Of a stretch of 64,000 nt of DNA, positions 17,515 to 26,682 are shown in pieces. A program made the position numbers and the translations under genes. The notes beneath the pieces were generated by a model. It was not told the origin of the DNA. It searched no databases and was given only the letters and a program-made list of their open reading frames with translations. This DNA comes from an uncultured Sedimentitalea sp. (GTDB lineage Bacteria; Pseudomonadota; Alphaproteobacteria; Rhodobacterales; Rhodobacteraceae), in NCBI GenBank assembly GCA_947504115.1, contig CANNGH010000006.1:215703-279702 (forward strand), given 5' to 3'. Positions within the stretch are counted from its first letter, which is position 1; each line of letters begins with the position of its first letter.

Positions 17515-20067
17515 ATGAAGGACACGACGCCCCAGACGATCCACCTTTCGGATTACACGCCGTTCGGCTGGCTGATCGACAGCGTGCATCTGACATTCGA
17601 TCTGGATCCGCATGCTACCCGCGTGAGCAGCCGCATCGCGTTCCGCCCCAATCCCGAGGCCACCGAGCGGCAGTTCTTTCTGCATGGCGAAGGACCACGC
17701 CTGATTGCGGCCCGAATCGACGGGCAGGAGGTTTCCCCCGAGATCACCGACGACGGGCTGACCTGTCCGGTGCCCAACGGCAGTTTCGTGTGGGAGGCCG
17801 AGGTCGAGATCGACCCGGCCAACAACACCGCGCTCGAAGGGTTATACGTCTCGAACGGGATGTATTGCACACAATGCGAGGCCGAAGGCTTTCGCAAGAT
17901 CACGTTTTATCCCGACCGTCCCGACGTGATGGCGGTGTTCACGGTCGAGATAAAGGGACCGCACCGGGTGCTGTTGTCCAACGGCAACCCCAAGGTCATC
18001 GGTATCGGCCATGCGATCTGGCACGATCCCTGGCCCAAGCCCTCGTATCTGTTCGCGCTGGTCGCCGGCGATCTCGTGGCCCATTCCGGCCGCTTCACCA
18101 CCGCCAGCGGTAAACGCGTGGAACTGAACCTCTGGGTGCGTCCGGGGGATGAGGGCAAATGCGCCTTTGGCATGGGCGCGCTGAAACGCGCCATGGAATG
18201 GGACGAACAGGTTTACGGGCGTGAATACGATCTGGACGTGTTCAACATCGTCGCCGTCGATGATTTCAACATGGGCGCGATGGAGAACAAGGGGCTGAAC
18301 ATCTTCAACTCCTCGGCGGTTCTCGCCAGCCCCGAGACCAGCACCGACGCCAATTTCGAACGGATCGAGGGGATCATCGCGCATGAGTATTTCCACAACT
18401 GGACCGGCAACCGCATCACCTGCCGCGACTGGTTCCAGCTGTGCCTGAAAGAGGGGCTGACGGTGTTTCGCGACGCCCAGTTCACCGCCGACATGCGCAG
18501 CGCGCCGGTCAAGCGGATCAGCGACGTGATCGACCTGCGCGCCCGCCAGTTCCCCGAGGATGACGGCCCGCTGGCGCACCCCGTTCGCCCCGAAAGCTTT
18601 CAGGAGATCAACAACTTCTACACCGCGACCGTCTACGAAAAAGGCGCCGAGGTGATCGGCATGCTGAAACGTCTTGTCGGCGACAAGGTCTACGCCGAGG
18701 CGATGGAGCTGTATTTCGCGCGCCATGACGGAGACGCCATCACCATCGAGGACTGGCTGAAAGTGTTCGAAGACGTGACCGAGCGCGATCTGGGCCAGTT
18801 CAAACGCTGGTATACGCAGGCGGGCACACCGCGCCTGTCGGTGAAAGAGGATTACGATTCAGGCACCTACACCCTGACTTTCACCCAAGTTACGCCCCCC
18901 AGTGCTGCCAGCCCCGATCCGCAACCGCAGGTCATTCCGATCAATGTCGGCCTGCTGAACGCCAATGGCGACGAGGTGATGGCGACACAGACGCTGGAAA
19001 TGACGCAAGGCACGCAAAGCTTCTCCTTCGAGGGGCTGTCCGGCAAGCCGGTGCCGTCCATCCTGCGGGATTTTTCCGCGCCGGTGATCCTGCAGCGCGA
19101 CAGCGACAAGGCCGAGCGCGCCTTTTTGCTGGCCCATGATACCGACCCGTTCAACCGCTGGGAATCGGGGCGAACGCTGGCGCGCGAAACCCTTTTTGCG
19201 ATGGCGACCAAGGGCGACGCGCCCGATTCCGACTATCTCGACGGCATCCGCGCGGTGCTGCGTGACGAGGCGCTGGATCCCGCCTATCGCGCGCTGATGC
19301 TGGGCCTGCTCGCGCAATCGGAACTCGCGCGCGATCTGGCCGACCGGGGCATCACGCCCGACCCGATGTCGATCTACAACGCGGTGCAGGCGCTCAAACA
19401 GGCGATGGCGCAGCATCTGCGGGACGATCTTCCGGCAATTCTGGAGGCCTGCACGGTGCGGGAATCCTATGAACCGGACGCCGAGCAATCGGGCAAACGC
19501 GCCCTCTTCGGCGCCGCGCTGGCGCTGATGTCACGGCTGGACGGAGGCGACCGGGCGGCGGCGCAATATGCCCAGGCCGACAACATGACGCTGCAACTGG
19601 GCGCGTTGTCCTCGCTGCTGGAGATCGACAAGGGCTCGCTGGAGCTGGGGGCGTTCCACGACCAGTGGCAGAAAGACCGGCTGGTGATGGACAAATGGTT
19701 CGCATTGCAGATCGCGCTGGCAGATCCCGACCGCGCGGTGCAGGTGACGCGGGATCTGACGGAGCATCCAGATTTCAAATGGAAGAACCCCAACCGCTTC
19801 CGCGCCACCCTGGGCGCGCTTGCGGGCAATCATGCGGGGTTCCATGCCGCCGACGGGTCGGGTTATGAATTGCTGGCCGATTGGCTGATCCGGCTGGATC
19901 CGGTCAATCCGCAGACCACGGCGCGCATGTGCACCGCGTTCCAGACCTGGCGGCGCTATGATGCGGACCGTCAGGCCCTGATCGCGGCGCAGCTTGACCG
20001 GATTGCCGCCACGCCGGGCCTGTCGGTCGATACCGGCGAGATGATCAGCCGGATCAAGGGGCCGTAG
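17515..20067 (+). CDS. pepN: Aminopeptidase N (M1 family)
   Basis: A zinc aminopeptidase of 850 aa that removes N-terminal residues from peptides in the cytoplasm. The substrate-binding GAMEN sequence is at residues 254-258, the zinc-binding HEYFH at 290-294 and the third ligand is E313 in LKEGLTVF. Domain order matches E. coli PepN (beta saddle, thermolysin-like catalytic domain, Ig-like domain, alpha-helical C-terminal ring), as does the total length. No signal peptide is present. ATG 17515 is preceded by GGAG. It is followed after 83 nt by gatB, which has its own promoter. Confidence 0.95.
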   Translation: MKDTTPQTIHLSDYTPFGWLIDSVHLTFDLDPHATRVSSRIAFRPNPEATERQFFLHGEGPRLIAARIDGQEVSPEITDDGLTCPVPNGSFVWEAEVEIDPANNTALEGLYVSNGMYCTQCEAEGFRKITFYPDRPDVMAVFTVEIKGPHRVLLSNGNPKVIGIGHAIWHDPWPKPSYLFALVAGDLVAHSGRFTTASGKRVELNLWVRPGDEGKCAFGMGALKRAMEWDEQVYGREYDLDVFNIVAVDDFNMGAMENKGLNIFNSSAVLASPETSTDANFERIEGIIAHEYFHNWTGNRITCRDWFQLCLKEGLTVFRDAQFTADMRSAPVKRISDVIDLRARQFPEDDGPLAHPVRPESFQEINNFYTATVYEKGAEVIGMLKRLVGDKVYAEAMELYFARHDGDAITIEDWLKVFEDVTERDLGQFKRWYTQAGTPRLSVKEDYDSGTYTLTFTQVTPPSAASPDPQPQVIPINVGLLNANGDEVMATQTLEMTQGTQSFSFEGLSGKPVPSILRDFSAPVILQRDSDKAERAFLLAHDTDPFNRWESGRTLARETLFAMATKGDAPDSDYLDGIRAVLRDEALDPAYRALMLGLLAQSELARDLADRGITPDPMSIYNAVQALKQAMAQHLRDDLPAILEACTVRESYEPDAEQSGKRALFGAALALMSRLDGGDRAAAQYAQADNMTLQLGALSSLLEIDKGSLELGAFHDQWQKDRLVMDKWFALQIALADPDRAVQVTRDLTEHPDFKWKNPNRFRATLGALAGNHAGFHAADGSGYELLADWLIRLDPVNPQTTARMCTAFQTWRRYDADRQALIAAQLDRIAATPGLSVDTGEMISRIKGP

Positions 20068-20082
20068 GCAGGCGCCGCCCTC

Positions 20083-20111
20083 TTGCCCCGCTGCGCGCCC
20101 TGCCCTAGAAC
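20083..20111 (+). promoter_or_regulatory. Candidate promoter for gatB
   Basis: TTGCCC (20083-20088) and TAGAAC (20106-20111) are separated by 17 bases, 39 nt ahead of the gatB start. Confidence 0.5.
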
Positions 20112-20150
20112 GCCAACCGACCCCAACGCGGATGAAAAGGCGCGCGCCCC

Positions 20151-21662
20151 ATGCTGGATCTGACCTATGAGACCCCGAAACCCAAGATCATTTCGGGGGC
20201 GAAACACGATTGGGAACTGGTGATCGGGATGGAGGTCCATGCCCAGATCTCCAGCCGCGCCAAGCTGTTCTCGGGGGCATCGACGCAATTTGGGGCCGAA
20301 CCGAACTCCAACGTCTCGTTCGTGGATGCGGCGATGCCGGGTATGTTGCCGGTGATCAACGAATTCTGCGTCGAACAGGCGGTGCGCACCGGGCTGGGGC
20401 TGAAGGCGCAGATCAACCTGTGGTCGGCCTTCGACCGCAAGAACTATTTTTATCCCGACCTGCCGCAGGGCTATCAGATCAGCCAGCTTTACCATCCCAT
20501 CGTCGGCGAGGGCGAGGTGCTGGTGGACATGGCCCCCGGCATCGCCCGCAAGGTGCGCATCGAGCGGATCCACATGGAACAGGACGCCGGCAAGAGCATT
20601 CACGACATGGACCCGGAAATGTCCTTTGTCGATCTCAACCGCACCGGCGTCGCCCTGATGGAGATCGTCAGCCGCCCCGATATCCGCGGCCCCGAAGAGG
20701 CGGCGGCCTATGTCACGAAACTGCGCCAGATCCTGCGTTACCTGGGCACCTGCGACGGCAACATGCAGAACGGCAGCCTGCGCGCTGATGTGAACGTGTC
20801 GATCTGCCGACCCGGACAATACGAAAAATATCAGGAAACCCAGGATTTCAGCCATCTGGGCACGCGCTGCGAAATCAAGAACATGAACTCGATGCGGTTC
20901 ATCCAAGCCGCCATCGATGTCGAGGCCCGCCGCCAGATCGCCATTGTCGAGAGCGGCGGCGAGGTGGTGCAGGAAACCCGGCTGTTCGATCCCGACAAGG
21001 GCGAAACGCGCTCCATGCGCTCGAAGGAAGAGGCGCATGATTACCGCTATTTTCCCGACCCCGACCTGCTGCCGCTGGAAATCGAACAGGCGTGGGTGGA
21101 CGATATCGCCGCCAACCTGCCGGAACTGCCCGACGAGAAAAAGGCCCGCTTCATGGCGGATTTCGGGCTGACCGAATATGACGCCAGCGTGCTGACCGCC
21201 GATGTCGAATCCGCCGCCTATTTCGAGGTCGTGGCCAACGGGCGCGACGGCAAGATGGCGGCGAACTGGGTCATCAACGAATTGTTCGGCCGCCTCAAGA
21301 AGGACGATAACGCCATCACCGAAAGCCCGGTTTCGCCGGCGCAACTGGGCGGCATCATCGACCTGATCCACAAGGGCGACATTTCCGGCAAGATCGCCAA
21401 GGATCTGTTCGAGATCGTCTATACGACCGGCGGCGATCCGGCGCAGATCGTCGAAAAGCGCGGCATGAAGCAGGTCACCGATACCGGCGCGATCGAGGAA
21501 GCGGTGGACAAGATCATCGCCGAGAACCCCGCGCAGGTCGAAAAGGCCAAGGCCAACCCGAAACTGGCCGGCTGGTTCGTCGGGCAGGTGATGAAAGAGA
21601 CCGGAGGCAAGGCCAATCCCAAGGTGGTCAATCAGCTGGTCTCGCAAAAGCTGGCCGAATGA
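20151..21662 (+). CDS. gatB: Aspartyl/glutamyl-tRNA(Asn/Gln) amidotransferase subunit B
   Basis: Subunit B of the GatCAB amidotransferase, which converts misacylated Glu-tRNA(Gln) or Asp-tRNA(Asn) to the cognate amidated form; GatB carries the kinase activity and binds the tRNA. Signatures include VIGMEVHAQ at the start, [18 protein letters not shown] [41 protein letters not shown] and [10 protein letters not shown]. The C-terminal YqeY-like tail domain is complete ([22 protein letters not shown]). Length of 503 aa is normal. gatA and gatC are not adjacent, as is common in this group. The stop overlaps a possible ATG of the thioesterase gene. Confidence 0.96.
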   Translation: MLDLTYETPKPKIISGAKHDWELVIGMEVHAQISSRAKLFSGASTQFGAEPNSNVSFVDAAMPGMLPVINEFCVEQAVRTGLGLKAQINLWSAFDRKNYFYPDLPQGYQISQLYHPIVGEGEVLVDMAPGIARKVRIERIHMEQDAGKSIHDMDPEMSFVDLNRTGVALMEIVSRPDIRGPEEAAAYVTKLRQILRYLGTCDGNMQNGSLRADVNVSICRPGQYEKYQETQDFSHLGTRCEIKNMNSMRFIQAAIDVEARRQIAIVESGGEVVQETRLFDPDKGETRSMRSKEEAHDYRYFPDPDLLPLEIEQAWVDDIAANLPELPDEKKARFMADFGLTEYDASVLTADVESAAYFEVVANGRDGKMAANWVINELFGRLKKDDNAITESPVSPAQLGGIIDLIHKGDISGKIAKDLFEIVYTTGGDPAQIVEKRGMKQVTDTGAIEEAVDKIIAENPAQVEKAKANPKLAGWFVGQVMKETGGKANPKVVNQLVSQKLAE

Positions 21663-21673
21663 CGGAGAATCTC

Positions 21674-22168
21674 ATGACCACCCCTGCCCCGTTCGTCTCG
21701 AGCGAAATGATCGTCCAGCCCGAGTGGATCGATTACAACGGCCATATGAACATGGCCTATTACACGCTGCTGTTCGACCGCTGCGCCGACGAGGCCTATG
21801 CCTATATGGGTTTTGGCGCGGAATATGCCGCCACCAGCGGGTTCACCACCTATACCGGCGCGTTCCAGATCCGCTATCTGCGCGAATTGCACCGGGGCGA
21901 CCGGGTGCGGGTGCATCTGCACCTGCTGGACCATGATGACAAGAAGTTCCACACATGGCAGGAGCTTTATCATGCCGATGGCTGGCTTGCCGCCACGGGC
22001 GAGGCCTTGGGTCTGCATATCGACCAGAACGGTCCGAAGGTTGCGCCATTCCCCGCTGAAATCCTCGCGCGGCTCGAGGCGATGAAGGCGGCGCATGAAC
22101 CGCTGGGCCGACCGCCGGAGGCCGGGCGGCCGATCGGGATCCGGCGCAAAACCGCCGTCAGCCAATAA
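21674..22168 (+). CDS. Hotdog-fold acyl-CoA thioesterase
   Basis: A 164-aa single-hotdog thioesterase of the 4-hydroxybenzoyl-CoA thioesterase/YbgC type. The signature VQPEWIDYNGHMNMAYY carries the DYNGHMN active-site loop in which the Asp/Asn positions of the family sit at the start of the long helix. Its substrate is unknown. ATG 21674 has GGAGA five bases upstream; an alternative ATG at 21659 overlaps the gatB stop as ATGA but has no ribosome site of its own. It is co-directional with gatB and is followed by a hairpin at 22173-22194. Confidence 0.82.
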   Translation: MTTPAPFVSSEMIVQPEWIDYNGHMNMAYYTLLFDRCADEAYAYMGFGAEYAATSGFTTYTGAFQIRYLRELHRGDRVRVHLHLLDHDDKKFHTWQELYHADGWLAATGEALGLHIDQNGPKVAPFPAEILARLEAMKAAHEPLGRPPEAGRPIGIRRKTAVSQ

Positions 22169-22172
22169 AAAA

Positions 22173-22194
22173 CGGGGCGGATTTCTCCGCCCCG
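22173..22194. terminator. Bidirectional intrinsic terminator
   Basis: Nine-base arms CGGGGCGGA and TCCGCCCCG enclose TTTC. On the minus strand the stem is followed by six T residues, making it a textbook terminator for the DUF481 gene; on the plus strand it lies 4 nt after the thioesterase stop. Confidence 0.85.
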
Positions 22195-22224
22195 CAGATA
22201 CCGAGGGAAACCGGTATCGTCGTC

Positions 22225-23052
22225 TCAGAAGCCGACGACCATCGAAATGCCGATGGAGTTGTCGGTGCTGTCAAAGCCCGGGGCCGGATCGCTGTTGTAG
22301 TCGGTCAACAGCGAGAAGCGGGTGCTCAGAACGTCCGTCAGCTTGGTCGTGATACCGAGATCGTTGAGAATGCGCGTATCGGTGCTGGAAAACAGAACAT
22401 CGGTGTCGTTGCTCAGGAACGCGTTTTCCGAAATGCTGAGATAATAGCGCGAGGACAGGATACCCGCCACTTCGGTCTCGTCATTGTCGAACTGGTCCTC
22501 AATATACCGGATACCGGGACCGGCCTGAACGCGCCACGCCTGCGTCGGGGTGCTGATCACGCGATAGCCCGGACCAAAGCCCAGAAAGCCGTCGAGCCGG
22601 TTGGTGCCGAAATCGTCATAGGTCAGGCTGGCCAGTCCGAACAGGTAGAAACGCTCGGTCAGATAGCGGTTCGCGTCGTAGGTCGCAAAGACCTTCTCCT
22701 TCGAGGTTTCGTCGTCGTCCTCGGAGTATTCGGCGGCCACACCGAAGGTATGGTTCCACTCGCCGGTTCCATAGCGCAGACGACCGGCGATGTTGATATC
22801 GCTGGTATCGGTGTTGCCCGAGGTTGCCGAAGCACCCAAGGCAAGGCTGCCGGTCCAACCGCGCGCGAACCGCGGATCGCCAAAGCGCGCGCTGTCCTCG
22901 CCTTCCTCGATCTCGTCCATCACGTCATCCTGGATGTCGTCGATGCGGTCATCCAGGCTTTCGATGCCTACAACACGCGCTTGGGCGAATGCGGGTGACG
23001 CGATCATCAGCGCCAGCGCCGAGGCCGAAGCGACTTTCGTGAGTGCGTTCAT
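22225..23052 (-). CDS. DUF481-domain outer-membrane beta-barrel protein
   Basis: A secreted 275-aa protein with a signal peptide ending ...ASPAFAQ at about residue 23, a short acidic coiled segment (DDRIDDIQDDVMDEIEEGED) and then alternating beta strands of the DUF481 (YdiY-like) family: WTGSLALGASATSGNTDTSD is the typical first hairpin, and the chain ends in the aromatic VVGF expected for an outer-membrane barrel. Function of the family is not established. GAGG lies eight bases ahead of ATG 23052. It has its own promoter and terminator, so it is monocistronic. Confidence 0.85.
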   Translation of the reverse strand: MNALTKVASASALALMIASPAFAQARVVGIESLDDRIDDIQDDVMDEIEEGEDSARFGDPRFARGWTGSLALGASATSGNTDTSDINIAGRLRYGTGEWNHTFGVAAEYSEDDDETSKEKVFATYDANRYLTERFYLFGLASLTYDDFGTNRLDGFLGFGPGYRVISTPTQAWRVQAGPGIRYIEDQFDNDETEVAGILSSRYYLSISENAFLSNDTDVLFSSTDTRILNDLGITTKLTDVLSTRFSLLTDYNSDPAPGFDSTDNSIGISMVVGF

Positions 23053-23475
23053 TTGGTCGTCCTCTCTGTCAATTGATTGTCGATCCCATCGGGGGCGAAA
23101 GCATCGCTGCTCATGAGCCAGTTAAAACGGTTTGCCGCACTCTCCAACGATTCTGCGCCGCATCAGTGCATAAAGGCGACGCAATTGTTGTATGTCAGCA
23201 ACATGTTAATTTCACGGCATGACCTGAGGCATAATTTTCTATTTTATATCTAATATTTCAATTACTTACATCGTCTCACGCCAGAATATCCCCGGCATGC
23301 CGCACTGGCGGTTTTTCGCCGACCCAGTTGTTCTCGATACTGTCTGTGGCCAGATTGCAACCTCCAAATCCGCCTGTCCGGTGCGGTCGCCCCTACCGGG
23401 CGACGAGCGGTCTGGAGTTGCCGGTTGCGATGTATTAGGTATCGTTTCACCAGCGCACAGATCCGGAAACATCAG
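23053..23475. other. 423-bp intergenic region between DUF481 and DUF4177 genes
   Basis: No gene is visible. It contains the DUF481 promoter, an AT-rich stretch at about 23225-23275 that contrasts with the GC-rich surroundings, and a small hairpin (GTCGCCC at 23386-23392 with GGGCGAC at 23398-23404) upstream of the DUF4177 gene that lacks a T tract. A weak plus-strand promoter (TTGCCG, 16 bases, TATCGT) ends near 23446. Confidence 0.5.
23170..23198 (-). promoter_or_regulatory. Candidate promoter for DUF481 gene
   Basis: On the minus strand CTGACA (23193-23198), a 17-base spacer and CTTTAT (23170-23175). The leader would be about 110 nt. Confidence 0.35.
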
Positions 23476-23886
23476 ATGTACGAGTACAAGGTTCTCCCCG
23501 CCCCCGAAAAAGGCGAGAAATCCCGAAGCGTGAAAACGCCCGAAGGACGATTCGCCCTGTCCATCGAAGGTGCGCTCAATGAAATGGCCGCCGCCGGCTG
23601 GGAGTTTCTGCGCGCCGAATCGCTGCCCAGCAACGAACGCCGGGGCTTTGCCGGAACCGCGACGCATATGCGCAGCCTGCTGGTGTTCCGCCGTCCCCTC
23701 GAAGACCAGACGGCACAGTTCCAGCCGCGCAAGCTGGAGACCCCGCCGGTGGCCGTTGCCGCCCCGTCGGTCAGCGCGTCGAAGGGCACGGCGCCGAATC
23801 CTGCCACCGGGACCGGACAGACCCTGCGCGGCGACCGGAAAAACGATCCCATCCTCACGCGACCGCAGAAAGACGAAAATCGCTAG
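23476..23886 (+). CDS. DUF4177-domain protein
   Basis: A 136-aa soluble protein. The first 70 residues fit the DUF4177 family (MYEYKVLPAPEKG, then LNEMAAAGWEFLRAESLP, and LLVFRRP), a small domain of unknown function; the remaining half is a Pro/Ala/Thr-rich, probably disordered tail. ATG 23476 is chosen because homologous sequence begins there; GGAAA lies upstream. The open frame reaches back to 23425 without family similarity. It converges on the HNH endonuclease gene. Confidence 0.75.
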   Translation: MYEYKVLPAPEKGEKSRSVKTPEGRFALSIEGALNEMAAAGWEFLRAESLPSNERRGFAGTATHMRSLLVFRRPLEDQTAQFQPRKLETPPVAVAAPSVSASKGTAPNPATGTGQTLRGDRKNDPILTRPQKDENR

Positions 23887-23985
23887 GACGTCGGCTCCAA
23901 TCCTGCAGATGTCTGCACATGCAGGTCACTCGCCGGATCCCGCGGATGTGCCTTACCTGTCTTCCTCACGTCACGGCTTTCACCC

Positions 23986-24555
23986 TCAACGGCGTTCGAG
24001 TTCGGCATCCCAGTAAAGAAAGTCCATCCAGGTCTGCTGAAGCTGCTCCTGCGCCCGTGGCAAGCGTCTGGCCGCCGCATCGAGTTGGAAACCGGTCGGC
24101 TTGAACGGTTTCCGAAGTAGCCTCAATCCGGCCTGAGCGGGGGTCTTGTTGCTCTTGCGGAGATTGTCGGCGGCGCAGCACGCGACGATGTTGGTCCAGC
24201 TGGATTTACCGCCGCGGCTACGGGGCACGACGTGATCGAATGTGAGGTTTCTGGCCGGAAATCTGTTCCCGCAATATTGGCACCTGAATTCGTCCCTGAG
24301 GAAAACGTTGTATCGCGTGAACGCGACATGCTTGCGCTTGCGGTATTTCTTGAGGGCGATGACCGCTGGAACCTCGTGATCGCTGGTGGCGGAGCGCACG
24401 TAAACGTCATCATAGGTCTTGACCTGTATGACGCGACCCTGAAACACCGACACGATTGCCTGCTGCCAGCTGCACACCGAGAGGGGCGCGTAACTCAGCG
24501 GCTGCATATCGGCGTTCAGCACCAGGGTCTGCAGGTCCGCGACCGGCGCATTCAT
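23986..24555 (-). CDS. HNH endonuclease family protein
   Basis: A 189-aa stand-alone HNH protein of the type common in alphaproteobacterial and cyanobacterial chromosomes. The zinc knuckle begins with CQYCG and the HNH core is TFDHVVPRSRGG with the central Asn in SWTNIV. The second half of the knuckle reads CAADN, so the position usually held by the fourth cysteine is aspartate. N-terminal VLNADMQPLSYAPLSVCSWQ is characteristic of this subfamily. Its biological role is unknown. GGAGG precedes ATG 24555. It is not linked to a methylase or phage genes. Confidence 0.85.
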   Translation of the reverse strand: MNAPVADLQTLVLNADMQPLSYAPLSVCSWQQAIVSVFQGRVIQVKTYDDVYVRSATSDHEVPAVIALKKYRKRKHVAFTRYNVFLRDEFRCQYCGNRFPARNLTFDHVVPRSRGGKSSWTNIVACCAADNLRKSNKTPAQAGLRLLRKPFKPTGFQLDAAARRLPRAQEQLQQTWMDFLYWDAELERR

Positions 24556-24850
24556 GCTGCGCCTCCGGTTTCACGTATCGCGGCGGACCGGCCGGTCCGG
24601 CCGGGCTTCGTTCCGAGATTGCCATTCATGCGTGTCATTCGCCCTTTCGTCCCGGCGCCTGTTGTCCAAGGCCAGGGCGAGGGAGACCCGCCCCTGCCGT
24701 AATTCGACTATATAGTTGGCTCACCGGCTGGCAAGTGCGGATTTGCGGCGCCTTTTCCTGTCCGTGGCTGGCTGCGCTTCGATGCCAACTTGCGAAATAT
24801 CGGGCCGCTCGCCCCCTGACAGGTCAAACCTGCCCTGCTATGCTGTCGCC

Positions 24851-25276
24851 ATGCAAACCCTGCCGCAAGCCACCGCCCCAACGGCCATTCTGGAATCCGC
24901 GATCTATGTCGATGATCTGGAGGCTGCACGCAGCTTCTATGGCGACCTGATCGGGCTCGAGCCGTTCCAGACCGTCGAGGGCCGCCACATCTTCTTCCGT
25001 GTCGGCGGGGCGGTTCTGCTGGTGTTCAATCCCAACGCCACAGAACAACCGACGAAGAACCCGCGCCTGCCGGTGCCGCCCCACGGCGCGCGCGGGCCGG
25101 GCCATGTCTGTTTCACGCTGACGCGGGACGAGATCGCCGCCATGCGCACCCGCCTGACCGCAGCCGGACTCGCAGTGGATGCGGAATTCGACTGGCCCAA
25201 CGGCGCGCATTCGCTTTACGTGCGCGATCCTGCGGGCAATTCGGTGGAATTCGCCGAAGGCTGGCTCTGGGACTGA
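24851..25276 (+). CDS. VOC-family (glyoxalase/bleomycin resistance-like) protein
   Basis: A 141-aa vicinal-oxygen-chelate protein made of two beta-alpha-beta-beta-beta modules: SAIYVDDLEAARSFYGDLIG opens the first and GPGHVCFTLTRDEI the second, ending with SLYVRDPAGNSVEFAEGWLW. Metal ligands would be the His of GPGHVCF and the Glu of SVEFAE, with one further ligand from the first module. Glyoxalase, dioxygenase or fosfomycin-resistance activities all occur in this superfamily, so no substrate is assigned. ATG 24851 is chosen by homology; the frame is open from 24716. Confidence 0.8.
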   Translation: MQTLPQATAPTAILESAIYVDDLEAARSFYGDLIGLEPFQTVEGRHIFFRVGGAVLLVFNPNATEQPTKNPRLPVPPHGARGPGHVCFTLTRDEIAAMRTRLTAAGLAVDAEFDWPNGAHSLYVRDPAGNSVEFAEGWLWD

Positions 25277-25283
25277 ACGGCGC

Positions 25284-25949
25284 TCACAATCCCAGCTTGT
25301 CGCGCATGAAGGCCAGCGCTACGCTCAGCCCGTCTGGCGCGATGCCGTGGCCGGTGCCTTTCATCACATGGGCGTAAACATCCTGCCATCCCGCCTGCTG
25401 CAGCGCCTCGGCGGCCTGCGGCATGGATTGCGGCGGCACCACGTCATCCGCGTCGCCGTGCACCAGCAGGACGGGCGGGCGCGCCACCACCTCCTCCTTC
25501 AGCAGTTCAGGCGTCAGCAGACGCCCGGAAAACGCGACGATCCCCGCCACCTCGTCCTCGCGTCTCGGTGCCACATGCAGCGCCATCATGGTGCCCTGGC
25601 TGAACCCGAACAGCACCACCTGTTCCGGCAACACGTCCTCATCCACCATCAGCGCATCGAGAAAGGCGTTCAGGTCATCCACCGCCGCCGCCATGCCGCG
25701 CATCGCCTCTTCCTCGGACGAGCCGTCGATCCACGGAATCGGGAACCACTGGAACCCGAAGGGTGCGCCGGCGCAGGATTCGGGCGCGTCAGGTGCCACG
25801 AACAACGTGTCAGGCAAATGTTCGCCCAAGGGATCGGCCAGCCCCAGCAGATCGGCCCCGTTGGCGCCATAGCCGTGCAGGAACACGACAACGGATCGCG
25901 TCTCGCCCGAAAGCGGTTCCTTGCGCCCTGCATTCAAAACCCGAGTCAT
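25284..25949 (-). CDS. Phospholipase/carboxylesterase-family alpha/beta hydrolase
   Basis: A 221-aa alpha/beta hydrolase of the carboxylesterase/acyl-protein thioesterase type. The oxyanion loop is FLHGYGANGADLLGLA, the nucleophile serine is in LFGFSQGTMMAL, the acid in LLVHGDADDVVPP and the histidine in GTGHGIAP, all in the right order. The natural ester is unknown. GGAAGGGA precedes ATG 25949, which overlaps the stop of the upstream glycosylase gene by four bases (ATGA), so the two are co-translated. Confidence 0.85.
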   Translation of the reverse strand: MTRVLNAGRKEPLSGETRSVVVFLHGYGANGADLLGLADPLGEHLPDTLFVAPDAPESCAGAPFGFQWFPIPWIDGSSEEEAMRGMAAAVDDLNAFLDALMVDEDVLPEQVVLFGFSQGTMMALHVAPRREDEVAGIVAFSGRLLTPELLKEEVVARPPVLLVHGDADDVVPPQSMPQAAEALQQAGWQDVYAHVMKGTGHGIAPDGLSVALAFMRDKLGL

Positions 25950-26578
25950 CTGATCCCTTCCCTGTCCTTGGCCACGCGGTAATAGGCCCAGAGCAGCCGC
26001 GCCGCAACCGCACGCCACGGCGTCCAATCATCGGCCATCCGGCGCAGAGCGCGTTCCTTGGGTCGGTCGGGCAGATCGAACAGCAGACGCGCGGATTCCT
26101 GCAAGGCGAGATCGCCGGGCGCGAAGACATCGGCATGGCCGAGGCTGAACATCGCATAGATCTCGGCCGTCCAGACGCCGATGCCCGGCACTTCGGTCAG
26201 CGTCGCGACGACATGGTCGGTCGGGGCCTCGCGCAAGGCACGGTAATCGATCCGCGCTGCCGCCAGGGCACGGGCATACCGGATTTTCTGGCGGCTGAGG
26301 CCCACCGCGCGCAGATCGTCGTCGCTGGCCCACATGATCTTGCGCGGACCCGTCAGGCGGGCATCGCGCATCCGGTTCCAGATCGCGCTGGCGGCGGCGA
26401 CACTGACCTGCTGGCTGACGATGGCGTTCAGCAACTGCGCGAACCCGTCCGGGCGCCGGCGCAGCGGCAACGGGCCGGTTCGGGCCAGCGCGGCGGCGAA
26501 ACGCGGATCATGCGCGGCCAGATGCGCCGCCCCTTCGGCAACGCAGTCGGGGGTACGGATGATGCGGCCCGCGCTCAT
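25946..26578 (-). CDS. DNA-3-methyladenine glycosylase (AlkA type)
   Basis: A base-excision repair glycosylase of the helix-hairpin-helix superfamily, 210 aa. The HhH motif is LTEVPGIGVWTAEIYAMF, and the catalytic aspartate follows in DVFAPGDLALQ. LLNAIVSQQVSVAAASAIW is the matching N-terminal helix pair, and TPWRAVAARLLWAYYR is the conserved last helix. It lacks the extra N-terminal domain of E. coli AlkA, like the shorter AlkA/MAG-type enzymes. AAGGA lies eight bases before ATG 26578. It is coupled to the esterase gene and divergent from the MFS gene. Confidence 0.85.
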   Translation of the reverse strand: MSAGRIIRTPDCVAEGAAHLAAHDPRFAAALARTGPLPLRRRPDGFAQLLNAIVSQQVSVAAASAIWNRMRDARLTGPRKIMWASDDDLRAVGLSRQKIRYARALAAARIDYRALREAPTDHVVATLTEVPGIGVWTAEIYAMFSLGHADVFAPGDLALQESARLLFDLPDRPKERALRRMADDWTPWRAVAARLLWAYYRVAKDREGIR

Positions 26579-26682
26579 TCCACGATCCTTGGCAACGGCG
26601 TCTTCATGGGGCCACCTTGACGCGCCTGCCCGCGCGGTGCAACCGGCTTGTGTCGTCCCGATTTCAGGGCTACTCCCGCCGC

